NCBI RefSeq assembly: GCF_000019725.1 | Contig: NC_010505.1 | Location: forward strand, 5,750,001 to 5,814,000 | Direction of reading: 5' to 3' | Source: Methylobacterium radiotolerans JCM 2831 | GTDB taxonomy: Bacteria; Pseudomonadota; Alphaproteobacteria; Rhizobiales; Beijerinckiaceae | DNA: 64,000 nt | In this document: positions 27,865 through 38,135 of the stretch, piece by piece | Layout: each line of letters begins with the position of its first letter | Position numbering within the stretch: the stretch's first letter is position 1 | Program-made: the position numbers and the translations under genes | Notes under the pieces: generated by a model | Databases searched by the model: none | What the model was told of the DNA's origin: nothing | Seen by the model: only the letters and a program-made list of their open reading frames with translations

Positions 27865-29853
27865 GTGAGCCAAGCTCTGCCTTCCGCGGCTGCCCAGGCG
27901 GTCGACCTTCCGGCGGCGCCGGTGGCGCGCAAGCCCGGCGCGACCCGCCACGGGCCGGGCGCCGCGCTCATGCTGGGCGCGCTGGGCGTCGTGTACGGCG
28001 ACATCGGCACGAGCCCGCTCTACGCGTTCAAGGAGGCGGTGAAGGCGGCGACCGCGGGCGGCGCCTCGGTGCCGGCAGCCGCCACGGGCGCGGTGTCGCT
28101 GATCCTGTGGGCGCTGATCCTGATCGTGTCGCTGAAATACGCGGTGCTGATCCTGCGGGCCGACAACCGCGGCGAGGGCGGCATCGTCGCCATGCTGGCG
28201 CTGCTCGGCGCCCGTCAGGCCCGGCCGGGCACGTGGAAGGCGCTGCTCCTGGTGGTCGGGCTGGTGGGCGCGGCCCTGCTCTACGGCGACGGCGCGATCA
28301 CGCCGGCGATCTCGGTCCTGTCGGCCATCGAGGGGCTGAAGGTCGACGCGCCGGCGCTCGGGCCGTACGTCGTGCCGATCACCCTCGCCATCCTGGTCGG
28401 TCTGTTCCTCGTCCAGCACAAGGGCGTGGCCGCCATCGGCCGGGTCTTCGGACCCGTCATGCTCGTCTGGTTCGTCGTCCTGGTCCTGCTCGCTCTCCCG
28501 AGCATCCTGCGCGCGCCGGAGATCCTGTCGGCGGCCAACCCGGTCCGGGCGGTGGACTTCCTGATCCATGCCGGCTGGCACGTCAGCTTCCTGATGCTGG
28601 GCGCGGCGTTCCTGGCGGTGACCGGCGGCGAGGCGATGTACGCCGATCTCGGCCATTTCGGCGCCCCGGCGATCCGGATCGCGTGGTTCGGCCTCGTCCT
28701 GCCGGCGCTGCTGATCCACTATTGCGGGCAGGGCGCGCTGATCATCGCCGACCCGAGCGCGATCGAGAATCCGTTCTACCGGCTCGCGCCGGACTGGGCG
28801 CATTACCCTCTGGTGGCGCTCGCCACGATGGCGACCGTCATCGCCTCGCAGGCGGTGATCTCGGGCGTCTACTCGCTCACCCAGCAGTCGATCCAGCTCG
28901 GCTTCATGCCGATGATGCGGGTGGTGCACACCGACGAGGACGAGCGCGGCCAGATCTACGTGCCGGCGGTGAACTGGCTGCTCGCCGCGGCGACCCTGAC
29001 GGCCGTGGTGGTGTTCGGCTCCTCCGACGCGCTCGCCGGCGCCTACGGCATCGCGGTCTCGGCCCTGATGGGCATCACGACGCTGCTCGCCGCGCTGATC
29101 GCGCTCCGCTGGGGCTACAACCCGCTCCTGGTCTTCGCGGTCAACGGCTTCTTCCTCGGCATCGACCTCGTGTTCTTCGCCGCCAACAGCGTGAAGCTGT
29201 TCGAGGGTGGCTGGTTTCCGCTGCTGCTCGCCGCCGCGGTCGCCTTCCTGATGCTGACCTGGATGAAGGGCAACCTCGTCCTCGAGTCGGTCCGGCAGAC
29301 CATGCGCATGTCCGAGGCGGCCTTCCTGTCCAGCCTCAGCTCGCACCCGCCGGTGACGCTGCCCGGCACCGCGGCCTTCCTGACCGCCGCCACCGAGGGC
29401 ATCCCGATGGCGCTCGGCCGCCTGCTGGAGCGCAGCCGCTGCCTGCACGAGCGGATCCTGCTGATCACCGTCGTCTACGAGGAGGAGCCGGTGATCCCGG
29501 CGAGCGAGCGGGCGCAGGTCACGCTGGTGGCGCAGGGGATCCGCAAGGCGATCTCGAAATACACGCCCGGCATGGAGCGCGTCGTGCTGCGCTACGGCTT
29601 CATGCAGATTGCCTCGATTCCCGAGGGGCTGCAATGCGCGGTGGCGAGCGGGCTGCTGCCGCCGGAATATCTCGAGGACATGACCTACTTCGTCGGCCAC
29701 GAGGTGGTGATCCCGTCGCCGACCCATCCCGGCATGGCGCCGTGGCGGGAGGGCCTGTTCGCCTTCATGAAGCGGAACGCCGAGCGCACCGGCGCCCATT
29801 TCGGCCTGCCGACCCGGCAGATCGTCGAGGTCGGCACCGAGATCGAGATCTGA
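27865..29853 (+). CDS. kup: Kup potassium uptake protein
   Basis: 662 residues, with about 12 membrane helices in the first ~460 followed by a cytoplasmic C-terminal domain. The signature [20 protein letters not shown] (near 36-55) and [17 protein letters not shown] identify the KUP/HAK family of K+:H+ symporters. These bring in potassium at low external levels or low pH. The GTG start at 27865 is the only candidate close to the start of similarity, although its ribosome site is weak. It is separate from the nad operon. Confidence 0.95.
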   Translation: MSQALPSAAAQAVDLPAAPVARKPGATRHGPGAALMLGALGVVYGDIGTSPLYAFKEAVKAATAGGASVPAAATGAVSLILWALILIVSLKYAVLILRADNRGEGGIVAMLALLGARQARPGTWKALLLVVGLVGAALLYGDGAITPAISVLSAIEGLKVDAPALGPYVVPITLAILVGLFLVQHKGVAAIGRVFGPVMLVWFVVLVLLALPSILRAPEILSAANPVRAVDFLIHAGWHVSFLMLGAAFLAVTGGEAMYADLGHFGAPAIRIAWFGLVLPALLIHYCGQGALIIADPSAIENPFYRLAPDWAHYPLVALATMATVIASQAVISGVYSLTQQSIQLGFMPMMRVVHTDEDERGQIYVPAVNWLLAAATLTAVVVFGSSDALAGAYGIAVSALMGITTLLAALIALRWGYNPLLVFAVNGFFLGIDLVFFAANSVKLFEGGWFPLLLAAAVAFLMLTWMKGNLVLESVRQTMRMSEAAFLSSLSSHPPVTLPGTAAFLTAATEGIPMALGRLLERSRCLHERILLITVVYEEEPVIPASERAQVTLVAQGIRKAISKYTPGMERVVLRYGFMQIASIPEGLQCAVASGLLPPEYLEDMTYFVGHEVVIPSPTHPGMAPWREGLFAFMKRNAERTGAHFGLPTRQIVEVGTEIEI

Positions 29854-29909
29854 CCGGCCGCGGCGCGCGGGGACCGCGCTGCGGAGGCCGAGGCCGGCCG
29901 TCTTTCGCA

Positions 29910-29938
29910 TTGAAAACGGCCCCGTTCGCCAGCATATC
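29910..29938 (+). promoter_or_regulatory. Candidate heat-shock (RpoH-type) promoter of htpG
   Basis: TTGAAA (29910-29915) and CATATC (29933-29938) are spaced by 17 bases, about 37 bases before the htpG GTG. The pattern resembles alphaproteobacterial RpoH promoters (CTTGA- then C-TAT-T), and htpG is a classical heat-shock gene. Confidence 0.5.
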
Positions 29939-29974
29939 GCCACCGCAATTTCCCCCACAGCGGAGGCATCACCC

Positions 29975-31807
29975 GTGAGCGAGACGATCGAGCGGCACGA
30001 GTTCGGGGCGGAGGTGGGTCGCCTCCTCGACCTCGTCGTGCACGCGCTCTACTCCGACCGCGAGATCTTCCTGCGCGAACTCGTCGCCAACGCCGCCGAC
30101 GCCATGGACCGGCGGCGATTCGAGGCGCTGACCTCGGCGGCGAGCGCCCTGCCGCCGGATGCCAAGGTCCGAATCGCGCCCGACAAGGAGGCGCGGACCC
30201 TGACCGTTTCGGACGCCGGCATCGGCATGACCAAGGAGGATCTCGCCACCAACCTCGGGACCATCGCGCGCTCCGGCACGCGGGCCTTCTCGCAGACGCT
30301 GGAATCCGCCAAGGCCGAGGACCGGCCGAGCCTGATCGGCCAGTTCGGCGTCGGCTTCTACTCGGCCTTCATGGTCGCCGACCGCGTCACCGTCACGTCG
30401 CGCCGCGCCGGCAGCGACGAGGCTTGGACCTGGGCCTCGGAGGGGCAGGGCAGCTACACGCTGGAGCCGGCCACGCGGGCCGAACCCGGCACCGACATCG
30501 TCCTGCACCTCAAGGCGGATGCCGACGAGTACCTCGAGCCCTACCGCCTCGACCATCTCGTGCGGAAATGGGCCGACTTCATCACCGTGCCGATCGCCGT
30601 CGTGCGCGACGGCAAGGACGAGTCGGCCAATCAGGGCACCGCGCTCTGGCGCAAGGCGAAGTCCGAGGTCACCGAGGAGCAGTACGAGGAATTCTACCAC
30701 TCCATCGGCATGAACTTCGACAAGCCGTGGGCGACGCTTCACTGGCGCGCCGAGGGTCAGCTCGAGTTCTCCGCCCTGCTCTTCATCCCCGGCTCGAAGC
30801 CGTTCCAGGCCCTCGAGAACGAGCGGCAGAGCAAGGTCCGGCTCCATGTCCGACGGATGTTCATCACCGACGAGGCCGAACTGCTGCCGCCGTGGCTGCG
30901 CTTCGTCCAAGGCGTGGTCGACACCGAGGACCTGCCGCTGAACGTCTCCCGCGAGATGCTGCAGTCGACCCCGGCGCTCGCCCGGATCCGCCGCGCGGTT
31001 ACCGGGCGCGTCGTCTCCGAACTCACCACCCGCGCCAAGGACGCGGAGGGCTACCAGTCCTTCTGGGAGAACTTCGGCCCCGTCCTCAAGGAGGGCATCT
31101 ACGAGGATTTCGAGCGTCGGGGCGAGATCGCGCCGCTCCTGCGCTTCCGCTCCTCGGCGGTGGAGGGCTGGACCTCGCTGCCCGACTACGTGTCCCGCAT
31201 GAAGGACGGCCAGGAGGCGATCTACTACCTCGTCGCCGACGATGCCGAGGCGCTGAAGTCGTCGCCGCAACTGGAGGGCTTCCGGGCCCGCGGCCTCGAG
31301 GTGCTGCTCCTCTCCGACCACGTCGACGCCTTCTGGCCCGATCAGCTCGGCACCTTCGACGGGAAGCCGCTCCGCTCGATCACCAAGGGGGGGCTCGACC
31401 TCTCGAAGTTCGCGCTCGAGGGCGAGCAGCCGGAGGCGCCCGAGGGCATCGACGCCTTCGTCGCCGCCGTGAAGACGGCCCTCGGCGCCGAGGTCTCGGA
31501 CGTGCGCACCACCGACCGGCTCGTGGATTCGGCCGTGGTTCTCTCGGCCGGCAGCGGCGGGCCCGACTTGCAGATGCAGCGGCTCATGCGCCGGGCCGGG
31601 CGGGCCGGCGCCGGGCAGCCGGTTCTGGAGATCAACCCGCGCCACCCGCTGATCCGGGCGCTGGCCGCGGCGCCCGAATCGGAGGTGCCGCAGGCCGCCG
31701 GCACGCTCCTCGACCTCGCCCGCATCCAGGACGGCGACAGCCCCCGCGACCCGGCGGCCTTCGCCCGCACGGTGGCGGCGGCCCTCGCGGCCGCGCGGGG
31801 CGCGTAG
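29975..31807 (+). CDS. htpG: Molecular chaperone HtpG (bacterial Hsp90)
   Basis: 610 residues. Hsp90 homodimer, a cytoplasmic ATP-driven chaperone. The N-terminal GHKL ATPase has [15 protein letters not shown] (Glu and Asn that bind Mg-ATP), [24 protein letters not shown] and [15 protein letters not shown]. The middle domain has the catalytic-loop region [18 protein letters not shown], and the C-terminal dimer domain ends without an MEEVD tail, as in bacteria. GTG start at 29975 with GGAGG nine bases upstream. It is monocistronic, with hairpins after the stop. Confidence 0.97.
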
Positions 31808-31822
31808 GACTACGGAGACCCG

Positions 31823-31854
31823 CGCCGCGCGCCGCCGGGAGGCCGCGCGCGGCG
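31823..31854 (+). terminator. Hairpin after htpG
   Basis: CGCCGCGCGC pairs perfectly with 31845-31854 across a 12-base loop, 15 bases after the htpG stop. A smaller hairpin, GTGTGT/ACACAC, overlaps its end and runs to 31869. There is no T-run, so the call rests on stem strength and position. Confidence 0.5.
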
Positions 31855-32036
31855 TGTGTCTCCACACACCTCCGTTCGGGATGATTGTGGGTTCGGTTGA
31901 TCATTCGGAAATGGTCAAGCCATAACTTCGCCACCGGTCGGGATCATTGCCCGGCCGATGGCGCGGGCGCGGTGGGGGCCGCAGGCGTCTGAGCCGAACC
32001 CTCTCGCGCGCCTCGGGCGCGCCTCACGGACGCTGC

Positions 32037-32756
32037 ATGAACCCGGTCGAGGCTGAAGCCGGCAACGGACAGGCGGTCGCGGCGGCGCGGACCCGGGCCC
32101 ACGCCCGGGCGTATCGCCACAGCGGACGCGTGCGCGCCATGCGCCGGCTGATCCCGGTGGTCGCCGGCGGCGCGGTGGCGCTGCTGTTGGCCTACCTGTT
32201 CAACCCCTTCGCGGCACCGTTGCCGGGCGTCTCGGTCGGTCCGGTGACGCTGGCCGGTTCGAAGGTCCGCATGGAGAATCCGCGGCTCTCGGGCTTCCGC
32301 CAGGGCACCCGCGGCTACGAGGTGACGGCCGACGCCGCGCTCCAGGACGTGCGCAAGCCGAGCCAGATCGAGCTGCAGCAGATGCGCGGCCACATCGCCA
32401 CCGACGATCAGGGCGGCATCGCCCGCCTCTCGGCGACGTCGGGCCTGTTCGACACCGCCCGCGAGGCGCTCGACCTGAAGGACGACATCCGCATCTGGAC
32501 CGACAAGGGCGAGGAGGCGCGCCTGCGCTCCGCCGCCGTCGCGTTCAAGACCGGGTCCATCAGCTCGCAGGAGCCCGTCACGGTCTCGAGCCCGCGGGCC
32601 AACGTGAAGGCCGACACCCTCGACGTCGTCGAGAACGGCAAGCGGATCTCCTTCATCGGCAACGTCCACGTGGTCATCGCGAACGAGGAGCAGGCGGAGA
32701 AGCCGCAGGCCCGCATTCTGACCTCGGACGCCGAAGCCGCGGACGGTGCCCGATGA
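32037..32756 (+). CDS. lptC: LPS export ABC transporter periplasmic protein LptC
   Basis: 239 residues. One membrane helix (about 36-52, LIPVVAGGAVALLLAYLF) anchors a periplasmic beta-jellyroll domain (GVSVGPVTLAGSKVRMENPRLSGF and following). That layout fits LptC, which receives lipopolysaccharide from LptB2FG and hands it to LptA. The N-terminal ~35 residues before the helix are longer than in E. coli, common in alphaproteobacteria. The ATG at 32037 is the first in-frame ATG with plausible spacing. Its stop overlaps lptA by four bases. lptF and lptG are not in the window. Confidence 0.85.
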   Translation: MNPVEAEAGNGQAVAAARTRAHARAYRHSGRVRAMRRLIPVVAGGAVALLLAYLFNPFAAPLPGVSVGPVTLAGSKVRMENPRLSGFRQGTRGYEVTADAALQDVRKPSQIELQQMRGHIATDDQGGIARLSATSGLFDTAREALDLKDDIRIWTDKGEEARLRSAAVAFKTGSISSQEPVTVSSPRANVKADTLDVVENGKRISFIGNVHVVIANEEQAEKPQARILTSDAEAADGAR

Positions 32757-33424
32757 GAGCCGCCCGCACCCTCTGGGCCGCCCTGGCGGCCGGGCTGCTC
32801 CTCGCCGGCCCGGCGCTGGCCGAGAAGCCGGCGCGGAAAGATTCGCCCTTCGGCAATATCGGCGGCGGCGGCAAGGATCCGATCAAGATCGACGCCGACC
32901 GGCTCGACGTGTTCGACCGGGAGAACAAGGCGGTCTTCGCCGGCAACGTCGTGGCCGTGCAGGGCGACAGCACCATCCGCTGCTCGACCATGACGGTGAC
33001 CTACAAGCGCGGCAGGGACGCCCCCGGCAAGGGCGCCAGGGGCGACGCCAAGACTGAAGCGCGGGACGAGGGCGCTGACGCGGCGCCGCGGAACCCCGCC
33101 GAGAACGGGATTCAGAAGGTCGACTGCGCCGGGCCGGTGACGGTGGTGCAGAAGGATCAGGTCGCCACCGGTGACCACGCGGTGTTCGACCAGGACGCCA
33201 AGCGGATCGTGCTGACCGGCAACGTCGTCCTGAGCCAGTGCCAGAACGTCACCCGCGGGCAGCGGCTCGTCTACGACATGAACACCGGGCGCGCGAACAT
33301 GGACCCGGTGGCGGGGGGGCGCGTCTCGGCCCTGTTCGTGCCCGGAGAGAAGTCCGACGCCAAGGACGGCAAGGCGAAGGGCTGCACCCAGCCGCCGCCC
33401 AGGCCGAAGGCGCAGGTCGATTGA
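32753..33424 (+). CDS. lptA: LPS transport periplasmic protein LptA
   Basis: 223 residues with a Sec signal peptide (LWAALAAGLLLAGPALAEKP, cleaved near 22). The OstA-like domain shows the repeated beta motifs IKIDADRLDVFDRENKAVFAGNVVAVQGD and ATGDHAVFDQDAKRIVLTGNVVLSQ, which stack into the periplasmic bridge that carries LPS to the outer membrane. An insertion near 90-115 is Lys/Glu/Asp-rich and the C-terminus is Lys/Pro-rich, both probably disordered. It overlaps lptC at the start and lptB at the stop. Confidence 0.9.
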   Translation: MRAARTLWAALAAGLLLAGPALAEKPARKDSPFGNIGGGGKDPIKIDADRLDVFDRENKAVFAGNVVAVQGDSTIRCSTMTVTYKRGRDAPGKGARGDAKTEARDEGADAAPRNPAENGIQKVDCAGPVTVVQKDQVATGDHAVFDQDAKRIVLTGNVVLSQCQNVTRGQRLVYDMNTGRANMDPVAGGRVSALFVPGEKSDAKDGKAKGCTQPPPRPKAQVD

Positions 33425-34284
33425 GCGGCGCCGTGGCGTTCCAGGCGGGCCCGCAGGAGCCGGCGGGCCGGACGGGCTGGCTCGGCCGCCTGTTCGGCCG
33501 GCGCGCGCGGCCGAACGAGGCCGCCGAGTCCGACGGCTGGTCCGCGGCCGATGAGGGTGGCCTCGGCATCCTCAGCGTGCGCGGCCTGCGCAAGAGCTAC
33601 GGCGCCCGCACGGTCGTCCACGAGGCCGGCCTCACCGTGCGCACCGGCGAAGCCGTCGGACTGCTCGGGCCGAACGGCGCCGGCAAGACCACGATCTTCT
33701 ACATGATCACCGGGCTTGTGGCGGCCGACCGCGGCCACATCACCCTGGACGGCCTGCCGATCACGCACCTGCCCATGTACCAGCGGGCGCGGCTCGGGAT
33801 CGGCTACCTGCCGCAGGAGGCCTCGATCTTCCGCGGGCTCACCGTGGAGGACAACATCCGCGCGGTGCTGGAGGTGGTCGAGCCCGATCGCAAGACGCGC
33901 GCGCGCAAGCTCGATTCCCTGCTCGAGGAATTCGACATCGCGCGCCTGCGCAAGTCGCCCTCGATCGCGCTCTCGGGCGGCGAGCGGCGGCGCTGCGAGA
34001 TCGCCCGGGCGCTCGCCTCCTCGCCGACCTTCATGCTGCTGGACGAGCCCTTCGCGGGCATCGACCCGATCGCGGTCGGCGACATCCAGGATCTGGTGAA
34101 GCATCTGAAGCAGCGCGGCATCGGCGTGCTGATCACCGACCACAACGTCCGCGAGACGCTGGGCCTGATCGACCGCGCCTACATCGCCCATTCCGGCCGA
34201 ATCCTCACGGAGGGCACGCCCGAGGAGATCGTGGCGAACCCGGACGCGCGCCGGCTCTATCTCGGCGAGGATTTCCGGCTCTAA
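33421..34284 (+). CDS. lptB: LPS export ABC transporter ATPase LptB
   Basis: 287 residues. ABC ATPase with Walker A GPNGAGKT, Q-loop YLPQEASIF, signature LSGGERRRCEIARAL, Walker B FMLLDEPFAGIDP and the H-loop in ITDHNVRETL. The GLTVEDNIRAVLE and DRAYIAHSGRILTEGTPEEI stretches are specific to LptB. It powers LPS extraction from the inner membrane. The first ~50 residues (Gly/Arg/Pro-rich, starting SGAVAFQAG) precede the ABC domain and are unusual compared with the ~241-residue E. coli protein. TTG at 33421 overlaps the lptA stop (TTGA); a GTG at 33433 is an alternative start. Confidence 0.93.
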   Translation: MSGAVAFQAGPQEPAGRTGWLGRLFGRRARPNEAAESDGWSAADEGGLGILSVRGLRKSYGARTVVHEAGLTVRTGEAVGLLGPNGAGKTTIFYMITGLVAADRGHITLDGLPITHLPMYQRARLGIGYLPQEASIFRGLTVEDNIRAVLEVVEPDRKTRARKLDSLLEEFDIARLRKSPSIALSGGERRRCEIARALASSPTFMLLDEPFAGIDPIAVGDIQDLVKHLKQRGIGVLITDHNVRETLGLIDRAYIAHSGRILTEGTPEEIVANPDARRLYLGEDFRL

Positions 34285-34323
34285 GCCGGCCGCCGCACCC
34301 GCACGGGCAGGGCGGGCGGTCGC

Positions 34324-35475
34324 TCAGCCCTTCCAGTTCTTCAGCGCCGCGAACGGGCTGTCCGAGCCGGCCGGCTTCTCCGGGTTCAGCACCGGCTCCA
34401 CCTGGGCGATCGCGTCCGCCATCGAGAAGGCCGACCCGCTCTGGAGCCGGCCGCCCGCCGCGTCGCGGTGGCCGCCGCCGCGGAACAGGCGGGCGCCGTC
34501 GAGGGCCGTGCCGTCGTTGGACCGGAACGACAGCGTGCCCATCCGCTGGACGTTGACCACGCGCTTGGCCCGGCCCGCATCCATGATCAGGTCGGAGACC
34601 CGCTGGAATGTGCCCGAGTCGAGGGCGAAGGACAGGAGCGTGCCGTCCTTCAGCGGTCGGAACACGGAGTCCGAGCGGGCGAGCGCCCGGGCGAGTCGCA
34701 TGCGCGTCGTCAGGGTGGGGTCGTCGTCCGGCGCGTCGCGCAGCAGCGCGTCGACCACGCCGGCGCGGATCGCCGAGGCGCGGCGCTCCAGATCGGCCGG
34801 GCTCGCCCCGTCCCGCAGGGCGGCGGCGGCCGCGAGGAGGATCTCGGACACGAAGCGGTCGTGCCAGGGATGCCCGACCGGCACGTAGCTCGACACGACC
34901 TCCCAGAACAGCTCGTCCAGGGCGAGGCCGCCCCGGAAGGCGGGGCTCTCCTTGCGCCACAGGTCGAGGGCATCGACCGCGGTGAGCAGGCTCGACAGGT
35001 CGGTCGCGGGCTCGTGCGCGGCGAACAGGGCCCGGTGCTCGAAGGTCATCCGCGTGGCGCAGATGTCGTCCTCGATCAGCACGGCGATCTCGGGGTCGCC
35101 CAGGTCGATCCGGTGGAGCGCCGGCCGCTCGGCGTCGGGCGCCGCGTCCAGGCCAAGGCGCCGCAGCTGGTCGAGGGAGGAGGCGTGGTGGTCGAGGACC
35201 ACGAGCCGGTGCTTCTGCCCGTCCGCGCGTCGCCGGTTCATCGCGGCGAACTTCTTCAGGCCCGCGATGGTCTGCTCCTCCAGGCCGAGGTCGGTCATCA
35301 GCAGGATCTCGCGCTCCGCCGCGCGGCCGAGGCGCTTGATCTCGTCCTCGAAGACGGGGCCGACATCGCTGTAGCGCGGCACGTGGACGACGCGCTCGAC
35401 CGTGGCGCAGGCGGCGGCGACCGTGGAGGCGCCGTAGCCGTCGAGGTCGTGGTGGGTGATCTGGATCAGGCGCAA
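34324..35475 (-). CDS. DHH-family phosphoesterase
   Basis: 383 residues. The DHH metal-binding motifs are visible: ITHHDLDGYGA (residues 6-16), LLMTDLGLEE, and the family DHH in VVLDHHASS. The C-terminal DHHA1-type motif is RGGGHRDAAGG near 345. Family members hydrolyse phosphodiesters in small RNAs or cyclic/linear dinucleotides with Mn2+. The substrate here is unknown, and it lacks the RecJ OB domain or membrane and PAS domains of GdpP. The start is TTG at 35475 with only a weak ribosome site. It is convergent with lptB and divergent from the MFS gene. Confidence 0.85.
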   Translation of the reverse strand: MRLIQITHHDLDGYGASTVAAACATVERVVHVPRYSDVGPVFEDEIKRLGRAAEREILLMTDLGLEEQTIAGLKKFAAMNRRRADGQKHRLVVLDHHASSLDQLRRLGLDAAPDAERPALHRIDLGDPEIAVLIEDDICATRMTFEHRALFAAHEPATDLSSLLTAVDALDLWRKESPAFRGGLALDELFWEVVSSYVPVGHPWHDRFVSEILLAAAAALRDGASPADLERRASAIRAGVVDALLRDAPDDDPTLTTRMRLARALARSDSVFRPLKDGTLLSFALDSGTFQRVSDLIMDAGRAKRVVNVQRMGTLSFRSNDGTALDGARLFRGGGHRDAAGGRLQSGSAFSMADAIAQVEPVLNPEKPAGSDSPFAALKNWKG

Positions 35476-35654
35476 CGGGCGGACTCGAAGGGTGACGGAG
35501 CGGCCCGTCTACGACGCCCGGCGCCGGGAGGCGAGGGGCGGCGGGCCTTCCGTCCGGCGGCATTCGGTGCAGAATGGTCCCGGGCCGCCGCGAGTCGCGA
35601 AGGACCGGCCGGCCACGGAGACCCCCAAGGGGCCCGTCATACCGGGAGGACACG

Positions 35655-36968
35655 ATGGCCCTGGCCGCAACGCCGCGCGTGCGCCGCATCCAGACGATCT
35701 CGCTCGCCCTGCTCGTCACGGCGGGCGTCGTCAACTACGTCGACCGGGCCACCCTGGCGGTGGCCAACCCGCTGATCCGCGAGGATCTCGGCCTCTCGAT
35801 CCCCGACATGGGATTGCTGCTCTCGGCCTTCCTCTGGGCATACGCCTTCGCGCAGCTCCCGGCCGGGGCGCTCGCCGACCGGCTCGGCCCGCGCCTGACG
35901 CTGACGCTCGGCCTGACCTGCTGGTCGTTCGGCCAGATGCTCGGCGGCGCGGTGACGTCGTTCTGGCAGTTCGTGAGCGCGCGGATCGTGCTCGGTGTCG
36001 GCGAGGCGCCGCATTTTCCGACCTGCGCCCGGGTCTCCCGGGACTGGTTCAACATCCGCCAGCGCGGCACCGCCACGGGAATCTGGAACTGCGCCTCCTC
36101 ACTCGGGACCTTCCTGGCCCTGCCGCTGCTCACCTTCCTCATGGTGAGCTTCGGCTGGCGGGCGATGTTCGTCATCATGGGCGCGGCCGGCCTCGTGCTC
36201 GCCGCGATCGTCTACCTGGTCTTCCGCAACCCGCGCGAGACCGACCTGACGCCGGGGGAGCGCGCCTTCCTGGAAGAGGGCGACGCCCCGAACGCGAGCC
36301 GCGCGGTCACCTGGAGCGCGTGGCGACGGCTCTTCGGGTTCCGCACCAGCTGGGGGATGATCGTCGGCTATTTCGGCTGCATCTACATGACGTGGCTCTA
36401 CACCGCGTGGCTGCCGAGCTACCTCGAGATCGAGCGACACTTCACCCTGCAGAAGACCGGCCTCGTCGGCTCGATCCCCTTCGCCTTCGGCGTGCTGGGC
36501 GGGATCCTGGGCGGCCGCGTCGTCGATGTCCTCGTCCGCCGCGGCGTCGACCCGATCCGCAGCCGCAAGATCCCGATGGTCGGCTCCCTGGTGGCGACTG
36601 CCGCCTTCACGGTGGTGGCGGCGCTGACGCCGAGCGACACCCTCGCCATCGCCTGCATCTCGGCCTCGCTGTTCCTGGTCTACATGAGCTCGTCGTCGGC
36701 CTGGGCGATGGCCTCCGTGGCGGCGCCGGCGAGCTGCACGGCGTCGCTCGGCGCCATGCAGAATTTCGGCGGCTACATCGGCGGCGCCCTGGCGCCGACC
36801 GTGACGGGCTTCATCGTCGGCGGCACGGGCCACTTCTCCATGGCCTTCATCACCGGGGCCGCGATCGCCCTGGTGGCGGCCCTGGGCTACTGGACGCTGA
36901 TCCAGGATCCCATCGCCGACGAGGGACCGGAGAGCCCGATCGTCGGCGCGCTCGGGGCCGCGCGCTAG
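35655..36968 (+). CDS. MFS transporter, anion:cation symporter (ACS) type
   Basis: 437 residues with 12 predicted membrane helices. The first helix pair has NYVDRATLAVANPLIREDLGLS, typical of the ACS subfamily that imports organic anions such as glucarate, galactonate or hexuronates. The MFS loop motif GALADRLGPR is near 72-81, and a second RVVDVLVRRGVDP follows helix 8. GGGAGG precedes the ATG by 5 bases. No sugar-acid catabolic gene lies next to it, so the substrate stays open. It is convergent with the polysaccharide operon. Confidence 0.88.
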   Translation: MALAATPRVRRIQTISLALLVTAGVVNYVDRATLAVANPLIREDLGLSIPDMGLLLSAFLWAYAFAQLPAGALADRLGPRLTLTLGLTCWSFGQMLGGAVTSFWQFVSARIVLGVGEAPHFPTCARVSRDWFNIRQRGTATGIWNCASSLGTFLALPLLTFLMVSFGWRAMFVIMGAAGLVLAAIVYLVFRNPRETDLTPGERAFLEEGDAPNASRAVTWSAWRRLFGFRTSWGMIVGYFGCIYMTWLYTAWLPSYLEIERHFTLQKTGLVGSIPFAFGVLGGILGGRVVDVLVRRGVDPIRSRKIPMVGSLVATAAFTVVAALTPSDTLAIACISASLFLVYMSSSSAWAMASVAAPASCTASLGAMQNFGGYIGGALAPTVTGFIVGGTGHFSMAFITGAAIALVAALGYWTLIQDPIADEGPESPIVGALGAAR

Positions 36969-37006
36969 GCGGGCCGACCGCGCTTCCTTGGCGTCAGCCC
37001 CTCGCG

Positions 37007-38134
37007 TCACCCCCGCAGGTTCGGCGCGGCGAGGATCAGGTCGCGGAGGTGCGTGCGGGCCGTGAAGCTGCGGCGCATCAGGTCGACGAAGGTGGCGGCC
37101 GGCCCGTCCCAGTCGTGGCGCGCCGCGTGGGCGCGCGCGGCGGTGGCGTCGAAGGGCAGCCGCCCCTCGATCGCCGCCGCCATCAGCTCGGTGAGCCGCT
37201 CGACCCGGTCGGGGGCGTCCGGGTCGAAGTAGCTCGCCGCGCTGCCGCCGGCCTCCGGGATGGCCGTGAGGCTCGAGGCGATCACCGGCGTCCCGCGGGC
37301 GAGGCTGTCGAGGACAGGGATGCCCCAGCCCTCGCCGCGGCTCGGGAAGACCAGGGCGGCGGCCCGGGCATAGAGGTCGGACAGGCCCCGGTCGTCGATG
37401 CCGGCGATGTGCACCGCGTCCGGCGTCCGGGCGAGGCGGTCGAGGGTCTCGGGCCGCTCGCCGTCGCCCTTGCCGACGACGATCAGCCGGGCCGCGCCCT
37501 GCGGCAGCCGCGCGAAGGCGTCGAGGACGAGGCCGAGATTCTTCCGCGGCTCCAGCCGGCCGACCATCAGCAGGTAGGGGCGCCCGTCGGCGAGCGGAGT
37601 CCGCTCCGTGACCGCCTGCGGCGGCGTGGAGCCGCAGCGCACCTCGGCGATGCGCTCCCGCGCGATGCCGTAGACGTTGGCGATGGAGTCGCGGCTGTAG
37701 TCGGAGATGGTCAGGACCAGCTTGGCGCGCCGCGCCGAGAGCCGGGTCAGGATCTTGTTCCGCCAGCGCATCGACCAGGGGAAGAATTCGGGATGCGTCT
37801 CGAACAGGATGTCGTGGACCACGACCACCTGCCGGTCGCCCGGCACCAGCGGCGGGGCGATGTAGGTAGTCAGCAGCGTGTCCAGCCGGTCGCGCAGGAA
37901 CAGCCACGGCCAGACCAGGGTCAGCCGCACGGTCGCGGGCACGCGCGGCAGCCGTTGGTGCTCGATGTTGTCGCCCGAGACGATGCGGGCGCAGGCCTCC
38001 GGGTCGCCGGAATAGACCACGTAGGTGGCGTCCGGGTGGCGGGCGGCGGCCCGCCCGATGATGTTCACGAGCCAGGTCCGGCTGCCCTGCGGCTTGCCGG
38101 TGAGCACGTGCGCGTCGATGCCGATGCGAAGCAT
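37007..38134 (-). CDS. Glycosyltransferase family 1/4 (GT4-like)
   Basis: 375 residues. The N-terminal half opens RIGIDAHVLTGKPQGSRTWLVNI, the acceptor-side start of GT4 enzymes. The C-terminal half has MVGRLEPRKNLGLVLDAF and FPSRGEGWGIPVLDSLARGTPVIASSLTAIPEAGG, with the EX7E-type motif that binds the sugar-nucleotide phosphate. No membrane helix, so it should add a sugar at the cytoplasmic face. It is the last gene of the flippase-GT2-helix protein-GT4 operon and starts 1 base after the preceding stop. Donor and acceptor sugars cannot be read from sequence. Confidence 0.9.
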   Translation of the reverse strand: MLRIGIDAHVLTGKPQGSRTWLVNIIGRAAARHPDATYVVYSGDPEACARIVSGDNIEHQRLPRVPATVRLTLVWPWLFLRDRLDTLLTTYIAPPLVPGDRQVVVVHDILFETHPEFFPWSMRWRNKILTRLSARRAKLVLTISDYSRDSIANVYGIARERIAEVRCGSTPPQAVTERTPLADGRPYLLMVGRLEPRKNLGLVLDAFARLPQGAARLIVVGKGDGERPETLDRLARTPDAVHIAGIDDRGLSDLYARAAALVFPSRGEGWGIPVLDSLARGTPVIASSLTAIPEAGGSAASYFDPDAPDRVERLTELMAAAIEGRLPFDATAARAHAARHDWDGPAATFVDLMRRSFTARTHLRDLILAAPNLRG

Positions 38135-38135
38135 G

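Noticed and set aside
27748..29958. Minus-strand frame of 736 codons opposite kup
   Set aside because: Antisense of the well-supported kup gene; composed of Asp/Arg/His/Gln repeats typical of GC-rich shadow frames.
29969..31867. Minus-strand frame of 632 codons opposite htpG
   Set aside because: Antisense of htpG, with no signal, motif or ribosome site.
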